A program made the translations under genes and the position numbers. From Apostichopus japonicus (lineage: Eukaryota; Echinodermata; Holothuroidea; Aspidochirotida; Stichopodidae): a stretch of DNA of 64,000 nt. The stretch lies in assembly GCF_037975245.1 (NCBI RefSeq), contig NC_092576.1, positions 30,482,611 to 30,546,610 of the forward strand. The letters are read 5' to 3'. Shown here piece after piece: positions 34,034 to 45,983 of this stretch (position 1 is its first letter; every line of letters begins with the position of its first letter). A model generated the notes under the pieces. The model did not search any database. It worked only from the letters and a program-made list of their open reading frames with translations, and was not told the origin of the DNA.

Positions 34034-37000
34034 ATTGCTTTTTTTGTTGCTTTTTTTTGTTGCTTTGATTTTTGTTGCTTCATTATTTAATAAACACAGT
34101 ACCACATCCCTGTACTGAAGTTCCTACAGCTACTATTTGTAATAGGAGTCTGTTGTGGGAAAATTTCCCCTCAGATAAACACTTAATTAGATTTCTTCAG
34201 AGCTTCCTCTCAAGTTTCAACCTGCCTTCTACTTATTGCACACTTGATGTAACAAGGTCTGTTGACCTATTCATATCATTGAGGAGATAAACTTGACTGA
34301 TTTTATCAAGGTGTTATGCAATCGCTAAGCTTGAGAGAGAAGACTGTTTATCTTCACACCTTTGGTATCCAAGGCAAGGTTCTAATTCTTATGTGGTTTT
34401 TAACACCAAAACAATTAGTGTTTGGATCACTAGTACTAAAGTATACCTCTTCCCTTCCCATCACTACAGTGGCATAGTCAAGGGAATGTTTGGGTTGGGG
34501 GATGGGGCAGTGCCACTCGCCTCACTCAAAATTATCCTGTAGCACATTCTTGTCTCCCAAATTTCTTACTGATGTATTGAAAATAACATGTACTTAATGA
34601 TAAACTTCAAGATGTTTATTTCCTTACCCCATGCCCCCCAAAAATAAAACAAGTACAGATTTGAACATTCTATACATACAATAGAATAAACGGGTACATA
34701 ATTGTTGTTTATTCTGTACACTGTAACTGTACACTGTAATTTATGTCTTGCTCTTGTTTTTCATCTTAGGATGTTGCTAGCTTGCTTGACCCGCCTAAAG
34801 AGGGGATTGCTAGCATAACACCAGCACCTGCAAAAAGAAAAAACTACAGAGCAGTCAGTTTGGAGCCGCCAAATGATGCCAGTGAGTAAGCTCATGTAAT
34901 TTTAAAGTTTACCTACAGCCATGGGCGCAGATCCTGGGGGCAACCAGGGACTTGTCCCCCCCCCCCCCACAAAGAAAAAAAAATTGGGCTAGAGGGGACA
35001 TAACACAATATGTCACCCCAGTCACCCTAGAAAGTTCCAAAACATGTCACCATTTTGTATGCAAGCATCCTTCAATATATATATAAGCATATATTTGATA
35101 CTGGAGAGATTTTATGTCCCTTTTTTCATTTTGCTGAAATTTCCATTCATCATACCCCTTTGCTTGTATTTCCCTTTTCAATGGTTGTGTCAATATACCA
35201 TCAGATATCATTGATAGTTATTCAACCATACATTGGGTGGATGGGAAATTATGAGGGTTTTACTGCAAAAATTGGCCTAATTTTGGACACCAAAATGTGA
35301 CATTATGAAAATAGCTGTAATTGAGATGCACTTTTCTTAGTTTTTCCCATGTTATTATGCCTTGACTTTGCATTTTCTATTCAAGTGAAAGCAGAGTTTC
35401 AATTACACTTGCAAATTTCAGTCACCCATGCTCATCAACTGCTGAAAAATAAAGATCTTCATCTTTGTTAACGTACATAGTTTTGGTGTCCTCCTGCATC
35501 ACATAAGTTAACTGGTGGCAACTTTTCATGATTATAACCTAATCACACACTGCACAGTAGTGTACTAGGGATTGCAAGTCCCAGAAACTCACTACTCATG
35601 CTGAGAATAGGTCTAATGGCATCTCAGAGGACAAATTCATTCAAAAATACATGTGAAAAAAAATTGTTATTGGTTGTTAAACTGTACAAATTGTTCGGTG
35701 TCCTCAACATAACGTACGTTAAATGGGCATTATTTCACTATCAACTGTTAGTTTTGAATATCAAAACATTTTTAACTGATCAACACCCCACATACACTGA
35801 TAGTAAACAATTCTTTCACTGCTAGCAGTTCAATTCCTCTGTATCAGTCACAATTTGTGTGTGGTGTCCTCATTTCTAGCCTGCATAACATACGTTAACT
35901 GTGAAAATCTATTTTAGGCCCATGTCAGGAATTCTCACAGAATATTCAACTCACTTAATTTTCACCATGTTTGAAATAGAATTAAACTATTTCCATCATC
36001 CAATGAGTCTAAAACATGGTTTTAGAACATCTGTTAACGTATGTGATGGTGTCTCATTTTTTGGTGTCTTCATAACATACGTTAACAATATGCACTTTGA
36101 ATGTAAATTATTGAGAAGACTGAGAACTTCCATGCTAAGAAACACTTCATTCCATGTAGTTCTAAGGTACTCTATCTAACTAGTTGATGAAATTTGTCAT
36201 TGAGCCAGTGGCTAAGTTCTATAACTCCAAATTCCTGTTGTGTTGTTAACGTATGTTATGGTGTCCTAAATGATCAGCCTCATTAACTTACAATGGAATG
36301 TGATAAGAACTTAAATTTTTTTTGTGTGTCATAAGATATCATTTAACATTGCTCATATATATTCCCCTTCACTTTAATGGAGAAGGGGCTATGTTTATAG
36401 ACAACTGTAGGACACCGAGTAACATACGTTAACATCATCACTTGTCCTTTTTATTTGCCTCAAATCCACCTTTCTTAATACTTAATTATCTTTTAACATT
36501 ACTAATTGTGTTCGACATTCACCCGAGAACCAGAATCAGCACTCAAAATAGATACCTTTGTTGTAATTCATTTTTGAACATGCATGTCACCCAGTATCAA
36601 ATAATGACTTATATACAAAAATCCTCAAAGGGGAGGGGGTGACCCGTTATACCCCTTCCCCAATTGTTATACCCCTTCCCCAATTGTTGCTACAAAGTTA
36701 CGAAACATGTTAACATTTTGCATCTGTAGGCACCTTTCACATTTACAAAACTCACATTTTAACTGGACTAGGGTGGACTTGGACTCGGCATTGGGGGGTT
36801 TGGACTCGGCTTGTCCTGGACTCGGACCAGGTGGACCGTACCTGGACTCGAACTGGATTCAACTACAGCCATGTCAATTCCATTAAATATGTGTAGCAAA
36901 CAGATAATTGATGCCTGCTTTAAACAATTTTTTTTTCCAGAAATTCATTACCAATCCCTCTTGCAATGTTGCAACACAGACTGACAAAAGTCTTCAACAC

Positions 37001-37391
37001 ACAGTCGATGTTGGAGAGTCAGACGACATGCCCTGATGTTATGGTCAACCTTACTGCCCTTGACCACGACCATGTGAATGCAGTGCCCCGGCCCCAAGGA
37101 CAGCCATCAGTGCCACTACCCATAGATGTGCCTTCACTCTCACTACAAGCCGAGTATATAGAGGCAGGCGCCTGCAATGAGCCGTCAACGTCAACATCCC
37201 ACTTTGATGAGACGGATAACTTGGTCAAGGACCCCACCTACTTTCCAGGTGATGATGATGAAATTGACGAGATGGCCAATAAATTTCCTGAAGAGACTCC
37301 TTTCACAGAGAGAGTGGTGGAAGACGACAAGTATTTAGTGTTTGGTTCTTGTCTGCACATACTTTTCTATAAAATTAAATGTGAAAATTAA
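32917..37391 (+). CDS. THAP-domain gene, three exons, frameshift in exon 3
   Basis: Exon 1 (ATG 32917 to 33276) encodes a THAP-like DNA-binding domain: GFGCVNRRGEE, ELSMRWLNNIGTEHT, KVVCEDHFRPECFEED and KPDAVPEVF (the AVP-x-F box). Exon 2 (34770-34881, phase 0) reads DVASLLDPPKEGIAS. Exon 3 starts at 36941 in matching phase with NPSCNVATQTDKSLQHTVDV. It hits a stop at 37035 but continues one base shifted with PSTSTSHFDETDNLVKDPTY and RVVEDDKYLVFGSCL, blocks common in THAP/transposon-derived invertebrate proteins. The first zinc-ligand Cys of the C2CH site is not visible; only the second Cys and the CEDH pair remain. Introns 33277-34769 and 34882-36940 hold simple repeats. Confidence 0.75.
33996..34030. 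repeat. (AT)n microsatellite
   Basis: An uninterrupted run of about 35 bases of alternating A and T in intron 1 of the THAP gene. Confidence 0.9.
35464..36435. repeat. Series of GTTAACGTATGTTAT motifs, irregular spacing
   Basis: Seven to eight copies of (A)ACATACGTTAAC or its complement lie at about 35467, 35709, 35887, 36033, 36074, 36245 and 36421. Most are next to 'ggtgtcct(c)' or its complement. Spacing is 40-180 bp with unrelated AT-rich sequence between. They sit in intron 2 of the THAP gene. This is a decayed satellite or a motif cluster of unknown role. Confidence 0.65.
36646..36862. repeat. Two minisatellites: GTTATACCCCTTCCCCAATT and GGACTCG-rich
   Basis: A perfect 20-bp unit is repeated twice at 36646-36685. 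At 36766-36862 variants of 'tggactcgg' occur about seven times within 100 bases. Confidence 0.75.
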
Positions 37392-37819
37392 ATGTACAAA
37401 CTATAAGAAAAGTAGTGGTGGGTACAGGATTATTGGTTACTCTTCAGTGTATTTCTGGGCATGAGTCATCATGTCAACACAATTGACTTACAGAGTGTAC
37501 TGGAAGATGTAGAGTCTAATGCTTATCTTCTATTTTACCACATGTCCATCGATATAGAATACCCTGGTGAACTTGCAGAGACTGAAGATCAGGGCAGTCA
37601 CGTGCACAAGTATCAAAGTTTTCCATCACGAGTCACGAGATTCTGCTAGCTCGAAATGTAGACTTCAAGATGGAACAAGAAACGCTTGATGAATCGCCTT
37701 TGTTGAGTTCCACTGATAACCAACACTCCTTTGTTTCTAACTGGGCCACGAAATGTGAAGAAAGTGTTGAAGCAGACACCAATGATGCTCCGCTAAGCAA
37801 ATCCACCCATTCAAGTTTG

Positions 37820-38690
37820 AGGCCTGGTCCAATTTTCTAAAGGTACTTTCAAGGAAAAGTTAAGAAATCTGCAAGGTTTCGCTTTAGTGGGGAAGCTTGG
37901 AGAAACCTCCGGAAATTCCAAAGAGGTAGCACATTACCAATGCAATGGGTGAACCATTTTTATAACGGCATACGAGAATCCAATCCTTACTGGACGTTTA
38001 TGTTGAAACGACATCGGGTATCGAAAGTAAGAAATCGGAAGACCTCTAAAACCATACTGACTGCAACCCCATACTGTTCACGGCGACCGACGTGTACAAT
38101 GACCGCAAGGATGAAGATGGATCATGATCTTTTCTGCAACGTTGAATACAACGGCAAAATAAAACATAAAACCAACGGAGTAGCACAAAGAGGATACGGG
38201 AAATGAATCCAGATATTTGCAAGTGGGAGAGCCTTGTCGAGATTCCGATATCGGATTGATGTTCTCATGGAAAAGATGTATTCTTCAGTAAAATCGCAGC
38301 AGAGAAAGTTTGCCCTCCAATACAACGTAGTAAAGCCAAAGAAAGCTGGGCGAAAATCTACTTCGTTAATAAAGGAACCAAGACAAAAAGCGAGAAGATG
38401 AAGAAGGCATGGCTTGTGGCATATAAAATGATGAAAATTAATGGTATCACAATTAGAAGGCAGCAGAAAAGAAAGAGGGGTGACCAGGGGAGACCCCACA
38501 GGTTTGCCCCCCCCAAAAAATCTTAAGAGGTTACCAATGCCGACACTAGACAGGACGAGTAAAACAAAGAGGAAAGGAGGGTTGAAACGAAAACTAACAA
38601 AGCAAAGACAACTACAACCACAAATTCCAAATTTTATGGTTTACAAGTGGAGGCTCAGATAACCAGAAAAATAAACACGGAACGTCTGAC
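37820..38690 (+). pseudogene. N-terminal part of Ulp1-bearing element, unrecognised
   Basis: The open frame includes KKSARFRFSGEAWRNLRKFQ, PMQWVNHFYNGIRESNPYWT then FMLKRHRV, and MKMDHDLFCNVEYNGKIKHK. Alternation of NP-Y/C, RH and Cys-bearing blocks resembles N-terminal regions of uncharacterised proteins that carry C-terminal C48 proteases in fish and marine invertebrates (from memory; unverified). A Lys/Arg-rich stretch (38440-38690) separates it from the protease. No DDE motif recognised. Confidence 0.4.
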
Positions 38691-38889
38691 CAGCAAATGA
38701 GGGGGGGGGGGGCAAAGCGTCAAACAGTCAACGAGAAGACGGCTACAAAGTACTCAAGACAGAGCAACACACAAGTAGAAGACAACAAAACTCAAGCCAC
38801 CAAGTTAATATTTCGTGTGAAGAAATGTTAGTTAAGGATGTCGACTGAAACAGTCAGCGTGGTTTGACCAATACAAGACGCTGTTGGGA

Positions 38890-39450
38890 GACACATGACT
38901 GAATGACATTGTTGTGAACGACTATTTTGATTACCTACAGCAGCGGGTAACTGCATTCAATGTGTTCATTTGCAACTCTTTTCATACTGCGTCGACGATA
39001 CCAGAGAGCACATAAGTTAGAATTTGGTACAAGAGTCAAAGCATGGCTGATTTGAGGTGGATACTACTCCTAGTTAATGAAAATGGGACACACTGGATTC
39101 TCCTAGCTGCAGATATTGCAGCCAAGAAACTTTACTTTCTGGACCCACTTGCAGACCGCAGAACAAACGATGAGATGAAACGTTTTATGCGGTTCATTGA
39201 ACAGAGATCCGCGATGGCGGGAAAACCATGCATACCAAAATTATGGGCTGTTGTGACAACATCTAAAGCCAACTTTATATTCCAGCCTAATTCAAACGAC
39301 TGTGGACTATTCATTCTCTTATTCGCAGGAGCTGTTTTGGCGAACCCATCCCCGCATATATCGACAGTCGTACGGAGCATGTCAGTTTATACAACGAATT
39401 GCACGAGTTCGATGTTCCAACTATTAAATCTTGGACAGTTGACGAAATGA
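38890..39450 (+). pseudogene. Ulp1-like C48 cysteine protease with intact catalytic residues
   Basis: The upstream frame reads LNDIVVNDYFDYLQQRVTAF then NVFICNSFHTASTIPE. A stop/frameshift follows, then 39043-39450 reads DLRWILLLVNENGTHWILLA, KKLYFLDPLAD, KANFIFQPNSNDCGLFILLF. The catalytic set is visible: His17, Asp34, Gln81 and Cys87 counted from 39043. Ulp1/SENP proteases cleave SUMO-like tails; transposon-borne relatives have unknown substrates. Homologous to the copy at 8530-9089. Downstream homology continues in another frame (LYNELHEFDVPTIKSW near 39400). Confidence 0.8.
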
Positions 39451-39499
39451 GTCGTATGTGTTTTCAAATGTATACAAATGTATTGTTTTGGCGAATCCC

Positions 39500-40690
39500 A
39501 CTTTGAGATTTAATGCCCGTAATTACAATATGATTCTAGTTTCGAATCAAGGTGCAAGCTTTCATGAATTATCTTACTTGGCAAGCAAAACAGGGCATAG
39601 TGGAGATGTACCGGCAGCCTATGACGGAATCGTATCATATTATTAGCACACTGTACATTTATTCAGAAAACGGAGTAACCAATTATTTGCATATTTTCCA
39701 GTGTGTATCATTAACCGACACTTCCGACCACAACTATGAAGGAACAGTATTAGACTTTGTAAAGCCGTTTAATGCTAATGCAAGGCTGTTGTTGACCTTA
39801 ATTCGAATATTTTAGGTTGGTTAGCATGCCAGCACGGAATTGAAGATTTCATCTGTTCTGAATGCATAACAAGCAGTGGAAGTAATGATGCTTACTACAC
39901 CTCGAAAACAACTTGATTAAGTTGAATACCTTTCAATTTTTGCAACCGTCCAGGATTTTTTTTTAATCAAATACTACTTCGCCCAAGGAAGTTATTCAGA
40001 GGTCCTGCAAAGAAGTTTTAAACTTTTTGGTGCACACGTCTAGCGGACATCAGTACTAAAAATACCGCCGACGCCGAGGAGACGGTGTCGAGATATCCGT
40101 CCATTGTTTGAATCGAAGAATTAAGAAAGGTTAGTTTATATCAATTTAATAACCTGTCTGTTAATTGTCACTCTCTATTATTCACCACAATAACACATCG
40201 GCATCGAAAATTGGTATGTTAACACTTGATATCATCCAATTATTAGTGATAAGTATTATAAAGCTAAAAGAAAATATTTGTTATTATATCAATATGTTAT
40301 AAGGACACCGCGCTAGACAGTGGGTCTATAACGTTTATATGGGTCATTATTGTCCCGGCAGGAATCGGCTTTTACCCAATCAGATTTAACTGATATTTAA
40401 GACGAACACCGACGATTTTTCGTTCAAAACTCAAAATTGCTGACATCAGTCATAAGAAATACGTCTGGAAGCCAATATCATTTGGGACACATGGAGTGAC
40501 GTAGTAGACAACAATAGTTATTCCGTCATTAACAGCAACAGCTAGGTGTTACAAAACATTATTACAAAAGCAGTGGCCTACAGGTGGCAAAGGAAGTCAC
40601 TAGGGGAATTCAGAATAGAGAAATTATGCTCGGGGATTTTTCTATATTTTTTAGGTAGGCTAACGATTAAGATAGGATGTTAAAACGTGA
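39500..40690. other. Intergenic, nothing recognised
   Basis: Short open frames at 39458-39815 continue the 3' flank of the Ulp1-like element. After that the sequence is AT-rich with no recognisable motif. Confidence 0.45.
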
Positions 40691-40692
40691 GA

Positions 40693-41046
40693 TCAACCAA
40701 GAAAAAACCCAAGGTCTTGCAATTTAACAGGGCCCCTTGAAAGTAAATATTGGCTTCCCGGATGTCCTATATGGGTTGACTCTATAGGATTGAGGTGGGC
40801 TGCGCCGAGAATAGCGTAGATAGGGTATAGTTTGGAGCACTCGGGTATAAGTACTTGGATAACCCAAATAGCCAGAAACATAAATACCTTACCCCATCCC
40901 ACCGACTTTCCGTAGTGCCACCTGTGGATAATATCCACTCCCGACTGTACGCATTCAAGCAGACTCCTCGCCCACCTTCCTCCTCCCCCATCGAAAGGAG
41001 ATGTGGGGTAAGGCCCCAAACCTTCTGTATACACGCGCCAATGCAC
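40693..41046 (-). other. Unrecognised 117-codon minus-strand frame
   Basis: The frame reads VDIIHRWHYGKSVGWGKVFM, LAIWVIQVLIPECSKLYPIY and HIGHPGSQYLLSRGPVKLQD. The local GC content is higher than the surroundings and two other frames are also open here, which lowers the chance that this frame is coding. No family recognised. It could be an untranslated part of a transposon. Confidence 0.25.
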
Positions 41047-41699
41047 CAGACAATATAAATATAACGGACTCTATATTGAGTAGGAGAACCTTAATTATTT
41101 GTACGTTTCATTTCATTTTGATGGTCTAAAGGAGTACAACGCCAAGATTTTGTGACCCAACGCGCATAAATATTACTTTTGCTTTCTGACAAGAAGGTGA
41201 CTTTGTACCTGAAAGTCCGGGTTAAGGAGTTAAAAACTTGCCTGAAGGATGAAGACAAATTAACTTTGCCCTACTGACCTACCTGTTTCCAAAAGAAAAC
41301 ATATAATTTCCTTTAAAGAAAAGGGGGGGGGGGCAAAAAGTAAACTGGACAGCTATGGAGCTTGCCCAAATGTTTGCGACTGAAATTATTCTTCACACAG
41401 GCGCAAGATGAAATTACCATTTTACAATAAGCACTGCAGTGACAAATTGGGTAAAGACAAAGTGTTAATGCTAATTTCGTCTTTACTGAGTTTTTGGCTA
41501 GTTTCGAATGCGAGGCTGAATGTAAGGGCTCACTTGACTCTAGTATGAAACTGATGCCAATTGCACTAGTGATATGCCTAGCCCTTCTGATACAGGTGTG
41601 GAAACTATGTCCTCTTGCAAAACCTGCATATATTAGGCTCAGTAAGGAAGAGTAAGAGAGGTTAGTTAACTCTCCCGTCAAAGGACCTGAGATATTTTC

Positions 41700-42960
41700 A
41701 ACTCAGTCCCAACAAACAATGTTACTGAGGCCTACTAGGCACCATGTTGGCCAGCTTGATAACATGGCTAATGCAAGTGTTGCAGAAACTACAGGCAACA
41801 GGGTAGTGAATTTGCAAGTCATAGTAGGAGCCTATCATAGTGCTATGATGGCGGCAAGCAAAGGATGTGCGGGGCTCCTCGTATCTCTTTCTGATATGGA
41901 GGAATTTGTGGGACTTGGCTCAAAGGTGGTGTTTGGATGGACCCTCTGTAGATACAAAAGGGAGCTCTTGCCTCTCTATAAAGTTTTAAAGCAGACCTGG
42001 CAGAAATCCCTCAGAACTAAACATTGCATTGCAGTTAGGCTTGCGCCGGGCTTCCATCATTTCAAGCGCAGCTCGTAGATTGCTCAGCAGCATATCTCTT
42101 CTTAGTCAGTGAACTGCAAAATTCAGCCAACCAGGTTGGACCTGGAATGAAAGAAATTAATGAAAATGATATGGCTGGAAAGTTACTAGCAGGTACAAAA
42201 CCCAGTAAAGGTCAAGTGCCTGACAACTGATGCTGATGACAAGGCATATAAAGGGTTTAGTAGTATCATGTCTGCAGCTATTCAGTCTGCTCAGAGCACT
42301 GACTGGAGCCGAATTCTCCTCTGACATGTTTCCTGCAAAGACTATGACAAAGAAGCGCTGGATACAAAAGCGTTTTGCTGAGGACTTGACCTACCGTGTA
42401 CAGGCAGAGCTAACTGCTTGCAGGAAAGTGCTCAAATATGACCACTGCAAAATTGCAACAGCTTTATCAACATGTCTGGACTGCCTTACTAAATGCTACA
42501 GTGGAGATCATTCCCAATGCCCAAAGCAGTCGGTAAGAGGGCCAGTTGTATGTGAGAGGGGCCAGGTACTACAAATTTCCATTTATGCCAAATGCAGCAT
42601 AGGGTTCTCTGGTAATATCCCACACTGACAACACAAAACTTTTAAAAATACTTAAAATAGGCACCTGCTACGAACGATTATGGTCCACTCGTTTTAAGAC
42701 TTCCGCTCAAAAAGCAGAGGCAGTCAATAATGTTTTGAAGGTTACTAATCCAAAACATAGCACCACATTTCCACGCAAGTCAGTACTAGGACCACAGTGC
42801 CATACACATGACAAATACTGGGCCTGGTGAGTCCATAGCCACGAAGATGGAAGATGCCGGCTTAAAGTTGAGCACAAATAGTCCATGTATCCACACAGAT
42901 GCAGAGAAAACAACACAACAAGTACAAGTTACATGGTAGAATGAATTATATAAAACAGCA
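41700..42960 (+). pseudogene. Mutator-like transposase relic
   Basis: Blocks in order: RPTRHHVGQLDNMANASVAE, VNLQVIVGAYHSAMMAASKG (41719-42078); DKAYKGFSSIMSAAIQSAQS (about 42240, other frame); RFAEDLTYRVQAELTACRKV then CLDCLTKCYSGDHSQCPKQS (the 'GDHS-C-' block); LRFKTSAQKAEAVNNVLKVT-like block near 42700 followed by NPKHSTTFPR and HMTNTGPGESIATKMEDAGL. The GDHS-C, KAEAVN and GPGES blocks match the Mutator-like transposase domain of uncharacterised animal proteins as I remember it. Many frameshifts. No terminal inverted repeats found by eye. Confidence 0.65.
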
Positions 42961-43400
42961 CAGTTACTCTAAGGGGGACACTGATGATGTTGACAATAAT
43001 TATCAGTGATGCAAGTTATGGCATATTCACACTGAATTTCATTATGCATAGTGGGCAAGCTTATAGACTAGGTGTCATGCATATTAATGAGTAGGTAGAG
43101 CTAAATGTAAAATGTACGTAATGGTGGGGGTAACATTCATATTATTAATAACAATTGTGGAATTGTTTCCTCTCGATATTATTTTTCACATGGAGAAGGG
43201 TATATATACATAGGTGGTATGTTTATTTTACTCCAAGTTTTTCCAACCAATGACGTTATTGGATTTTGAAATGAATAGTTTTATTAGACGTTTGACATTT
43301 GACATTTCGAATCTGTAAGCATGTTTTTATGTGATATTCACATACATCAAGTTAACTTCAAGATGAACATTATGTGATGTCTATGTGTATACGATGTGCG
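42961..43400. other. Intergenic, AT-rich
   Basis: No open frame or repeat I can support. Confidence 0.45.
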
Positions 43401-43665
43401 AGCCCTGAAGAACCAAATATAAAAACGGTGGTGCTCGGAAGAACCCTATATATGAAAACGTACAGCCCTGAAGAACCCTGTCACGAAAATATAGTGGTAC
43501 CCCGAAGAACCCTATTTATGAACCCGTGGTGCCTCGAATAACCCTAACAAGTTTTCCAGAGAACCTTTCCATAGGGTTCTTATCAAAAACCCTCCCGGTG
43601 CTCTATTTGTGACAAGGTGAAGAATCCAAAGGGTGCTCCGAAGTACCTTTTGTTCTAAGTGTATT
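43400..43665. repeat. AGAACCCTAT-type minisatellite/inverted block
   Basis: 'gaagaaccctatatatgaaaacg'-like units recur about every 35-45 bases (43407, 43437, 43472, 43513, 43547). The stretch ends with the complementary word 'atagggttctta' and with 'aagggtgctccgaagtacctt'. The mix of direct and inverted GAACC words suggests a decayed element end rather than a plain satellite. Confidence 0.6.
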
Positions 43666-44573
43666 GTATGTACAATATGCCAAGCGACGTAGCATCTGTC
43701 AATTGTTTGGGCATTATCAGAAATAATATTCTAACAAAACCACCTTTCCGGTGCCATCTGTGCAGATGATCATGAAATCAGAATGTGCAAATCTACGTTG
43801 ATGAAGTAAATAAACAATTTTGCATTAATCGCCAAGGTGCCAACTCTGGACCTCGCGCAAATCCACAAGAGGTAATAGCGCTTACACAGGTTAAATGTCT
43901 GACCAAGGTGGCTAAAATCACAAGGTTGCACCACGGTGCAGACACACAAATATTTTCTGAGTTCTCCGTACGCATTGATTTTGCACATGAATGAGATATC
44001 AAAATAAAGTTCGTGATATTCATACAACACTATGTTCAGTCAACAATCTCCGTCAGGCTTTAGAAATGTTCAAAGCCCCCATTCCCACGCCCCCCCCCCC
44101 ACGGTATGACGGTATGGGACTCCTACTTCATGAATGTCTAGCTGGTACATACGTAAATCGGATCAGGACATAATTTGGGTCAAATCCTTTCTTCCATGGC
44201 ACGGGGCGCGGAACACATGCCGGATATGCTAATTGTGTTTTTGAGACACAATAATTAAGGCATTTCTACATTGGCCAGCTTGGGGGGGGGGGGGAGGTGG
44301 TGTTCGTGCAGTGTCAAATGGGATATGACAAATATTGGTCATAGTAAAGTTGAGCAATATGCCTAGTCTATAAAGGCCATGAAGAATTTCGGGACGAAGG
44401 TCATCCGGGTCCTCCTGAGTCTTTGTATGAAAGTACTGCACTTGAACAGGTTTTTATTTAAGATATCTCACAAACATTACCAACAAACTTTTATGATGAT
44501 TTTTGAAATAATTCCATGTTAGTATGTTATGTGAAAAATATAGATAAAAAGCCATGGTATGAGAGGTATGTGG
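43666..44573. other. Intergenic with two poly-G/C runs
   Basis: Short frames at 43785-44173 show no known motif. An 11-C run lies at 44090-44100 and a 13-G run at 44282-44294. Confidence 0.4.
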
Positions 44574-44574
44574 G

Positions 44575-44811
44575 AGGGGCTCAGGCATCACATTGATGTG
44601 GGGACAGGACATTCCGCCCAACCCCCTTTAATTGGCTACTGTTGCTGGTTAAAATTAATGCTCTTCTGGCATGAGCTATACTGCACCGTTGGTGCTGTAT
44701 TTTTTTGTGGAAGGGGCTCAGGCACGATATTTCTGTGGGGGCAGGACATTCCGCCCAACACCCTTCAATCGGCTACTGTTACTGGTTAAAATTTATGAAT
44801 GCTCTTCTGAA
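44575..44811. repeat. Direct tandem duplication, period 137 bp
   Basis: 'aggggctcaggca...tcacattgatgtggggacaggacattccgccc...gctcttctg' begins at 44575 and again at 44712 with about 85-90% identity by eye. It reads as two diverged copies of one unit. Confidence 0.8.
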
Positions 44812-44908
44812 GTGATGCAGGTCTAAGATGCAATTTAACCCGTCTCTGAAAATTTGTAGCAACAATATATATTGACTTGAAAACCTTAGTATCATAAGCC
44901 TCCTACAG

Positions 44909-45232
44909 TTATCACGAGCCAGTTGTGTGATGTTTTCTTTAAACATGAGGGCAATGCAGTGTGAAGTTTTTGTCCACACTGTTTTGGAGATATCACCACG
45001 GCTAGATGTGTATGGCAAAAGAGTGAACTAGTATTCCAATGAACTCAATCAACTATCGAATGGATATGGTGTCAAATATCTGAAATGGTTTCGACCACTA
45101 TCGGATGCAGGGGGACCGATTAAACAATGTTTTGTCGAGATGGAGATCACCTCACTGAAGACGGCGCGCAGGCTATGGCAGACGCAGTGGGTCATAGCAT
45201 ATCCAAGGAACTGAGCTGTGACAACGCTCGAG
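44909..45232 (+). pseudogene. SGNH-hydrolase exon, C-terminal half
   Basis: After acceptor ctacag the frame reads MRAMQCEVFVHTVLEISPRL then DVYGKRVN, a stop, YSNELNQLSNGYGVKYLKWF. After a one-base shift it continues SRDGDHLTEDGAQAMADAVG up to donor CGAG|gtaaaa at 45233. The RDG-H-L block carries the catalytic Asp-x-x-His pattern of SGNH esterases, and the 'ISPRLD' strand precedes it as in the family. It may be the 5' part of the multidomain gene copy that follows, or an independent LINE esterase. The intron downstream favours a gene. Confidence 0.65.
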
Positions 45233-45983
45233 GTAAAATCTAAACATTCAGCTAATATATTCGCATACATAACATTCGGATGGTGACTTTGTCCATGACT
45301 GGTAAAGCTGATTAATGTACGTTTCCCGCTAGGTGATGAGATGTTAACAATTCCACAGATTAGGATCCAAACAATTTTTCCGTCAAGAAACATCAGCAAT
45401 AAGCATAAGTCCATTTAAAAAAAAAAGAGTAATAGTTCGATGCAAAAACAAATCTAGACGATGGACATTGGGTGTTCAATCTAATCTCGACAAATTGACA
45501 CATTCTAATGTTTAATACCAATACACAAAGTACATATCAGTTGTATAAGGTAAACTTCTGAATTACCCGTCTTCAATCCCCTGTCTACAGGTATCTCTGA
45601 CTTCCAGGAAGACTAGCCACCAAAAACTCAAGAATCAAAGACAAAAAAGCGGAGAAGTTACGGCTGTACCATATCAACGGTATAACATTTATATGATTTC
45701 ATCTTTTATATTAAAACGCAATCGGAAATGTATTATTGTAAAATATCCCAACAATCCAGTGTTCCTAGTTGGTTGGAATGATACACGGCTGGGTATTTTT
45801 CCTAGCACTTTATGGGATAATTATAAGTCATTGATAAGGGAACCGTGTGATGGGGAATTCATCTTTATGGGGGGGGGGGGGTGCACCTTACACAAGTATT
45901 TCGAACACTGTATATACAATTATATAGCAATTTATGACAGGGAATATGCAACGGTTAACCTTACTTGTATGTTACGTTTGCAG

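Noticed and set aside
35464-36435. Regularly recurring AACGTACGTTAA motif as a CRISPR-like array
   Set aside because: Repeats are short, occur on both strands, have irregular spacing, and lie in an intron of an animal gene with no cas genes.
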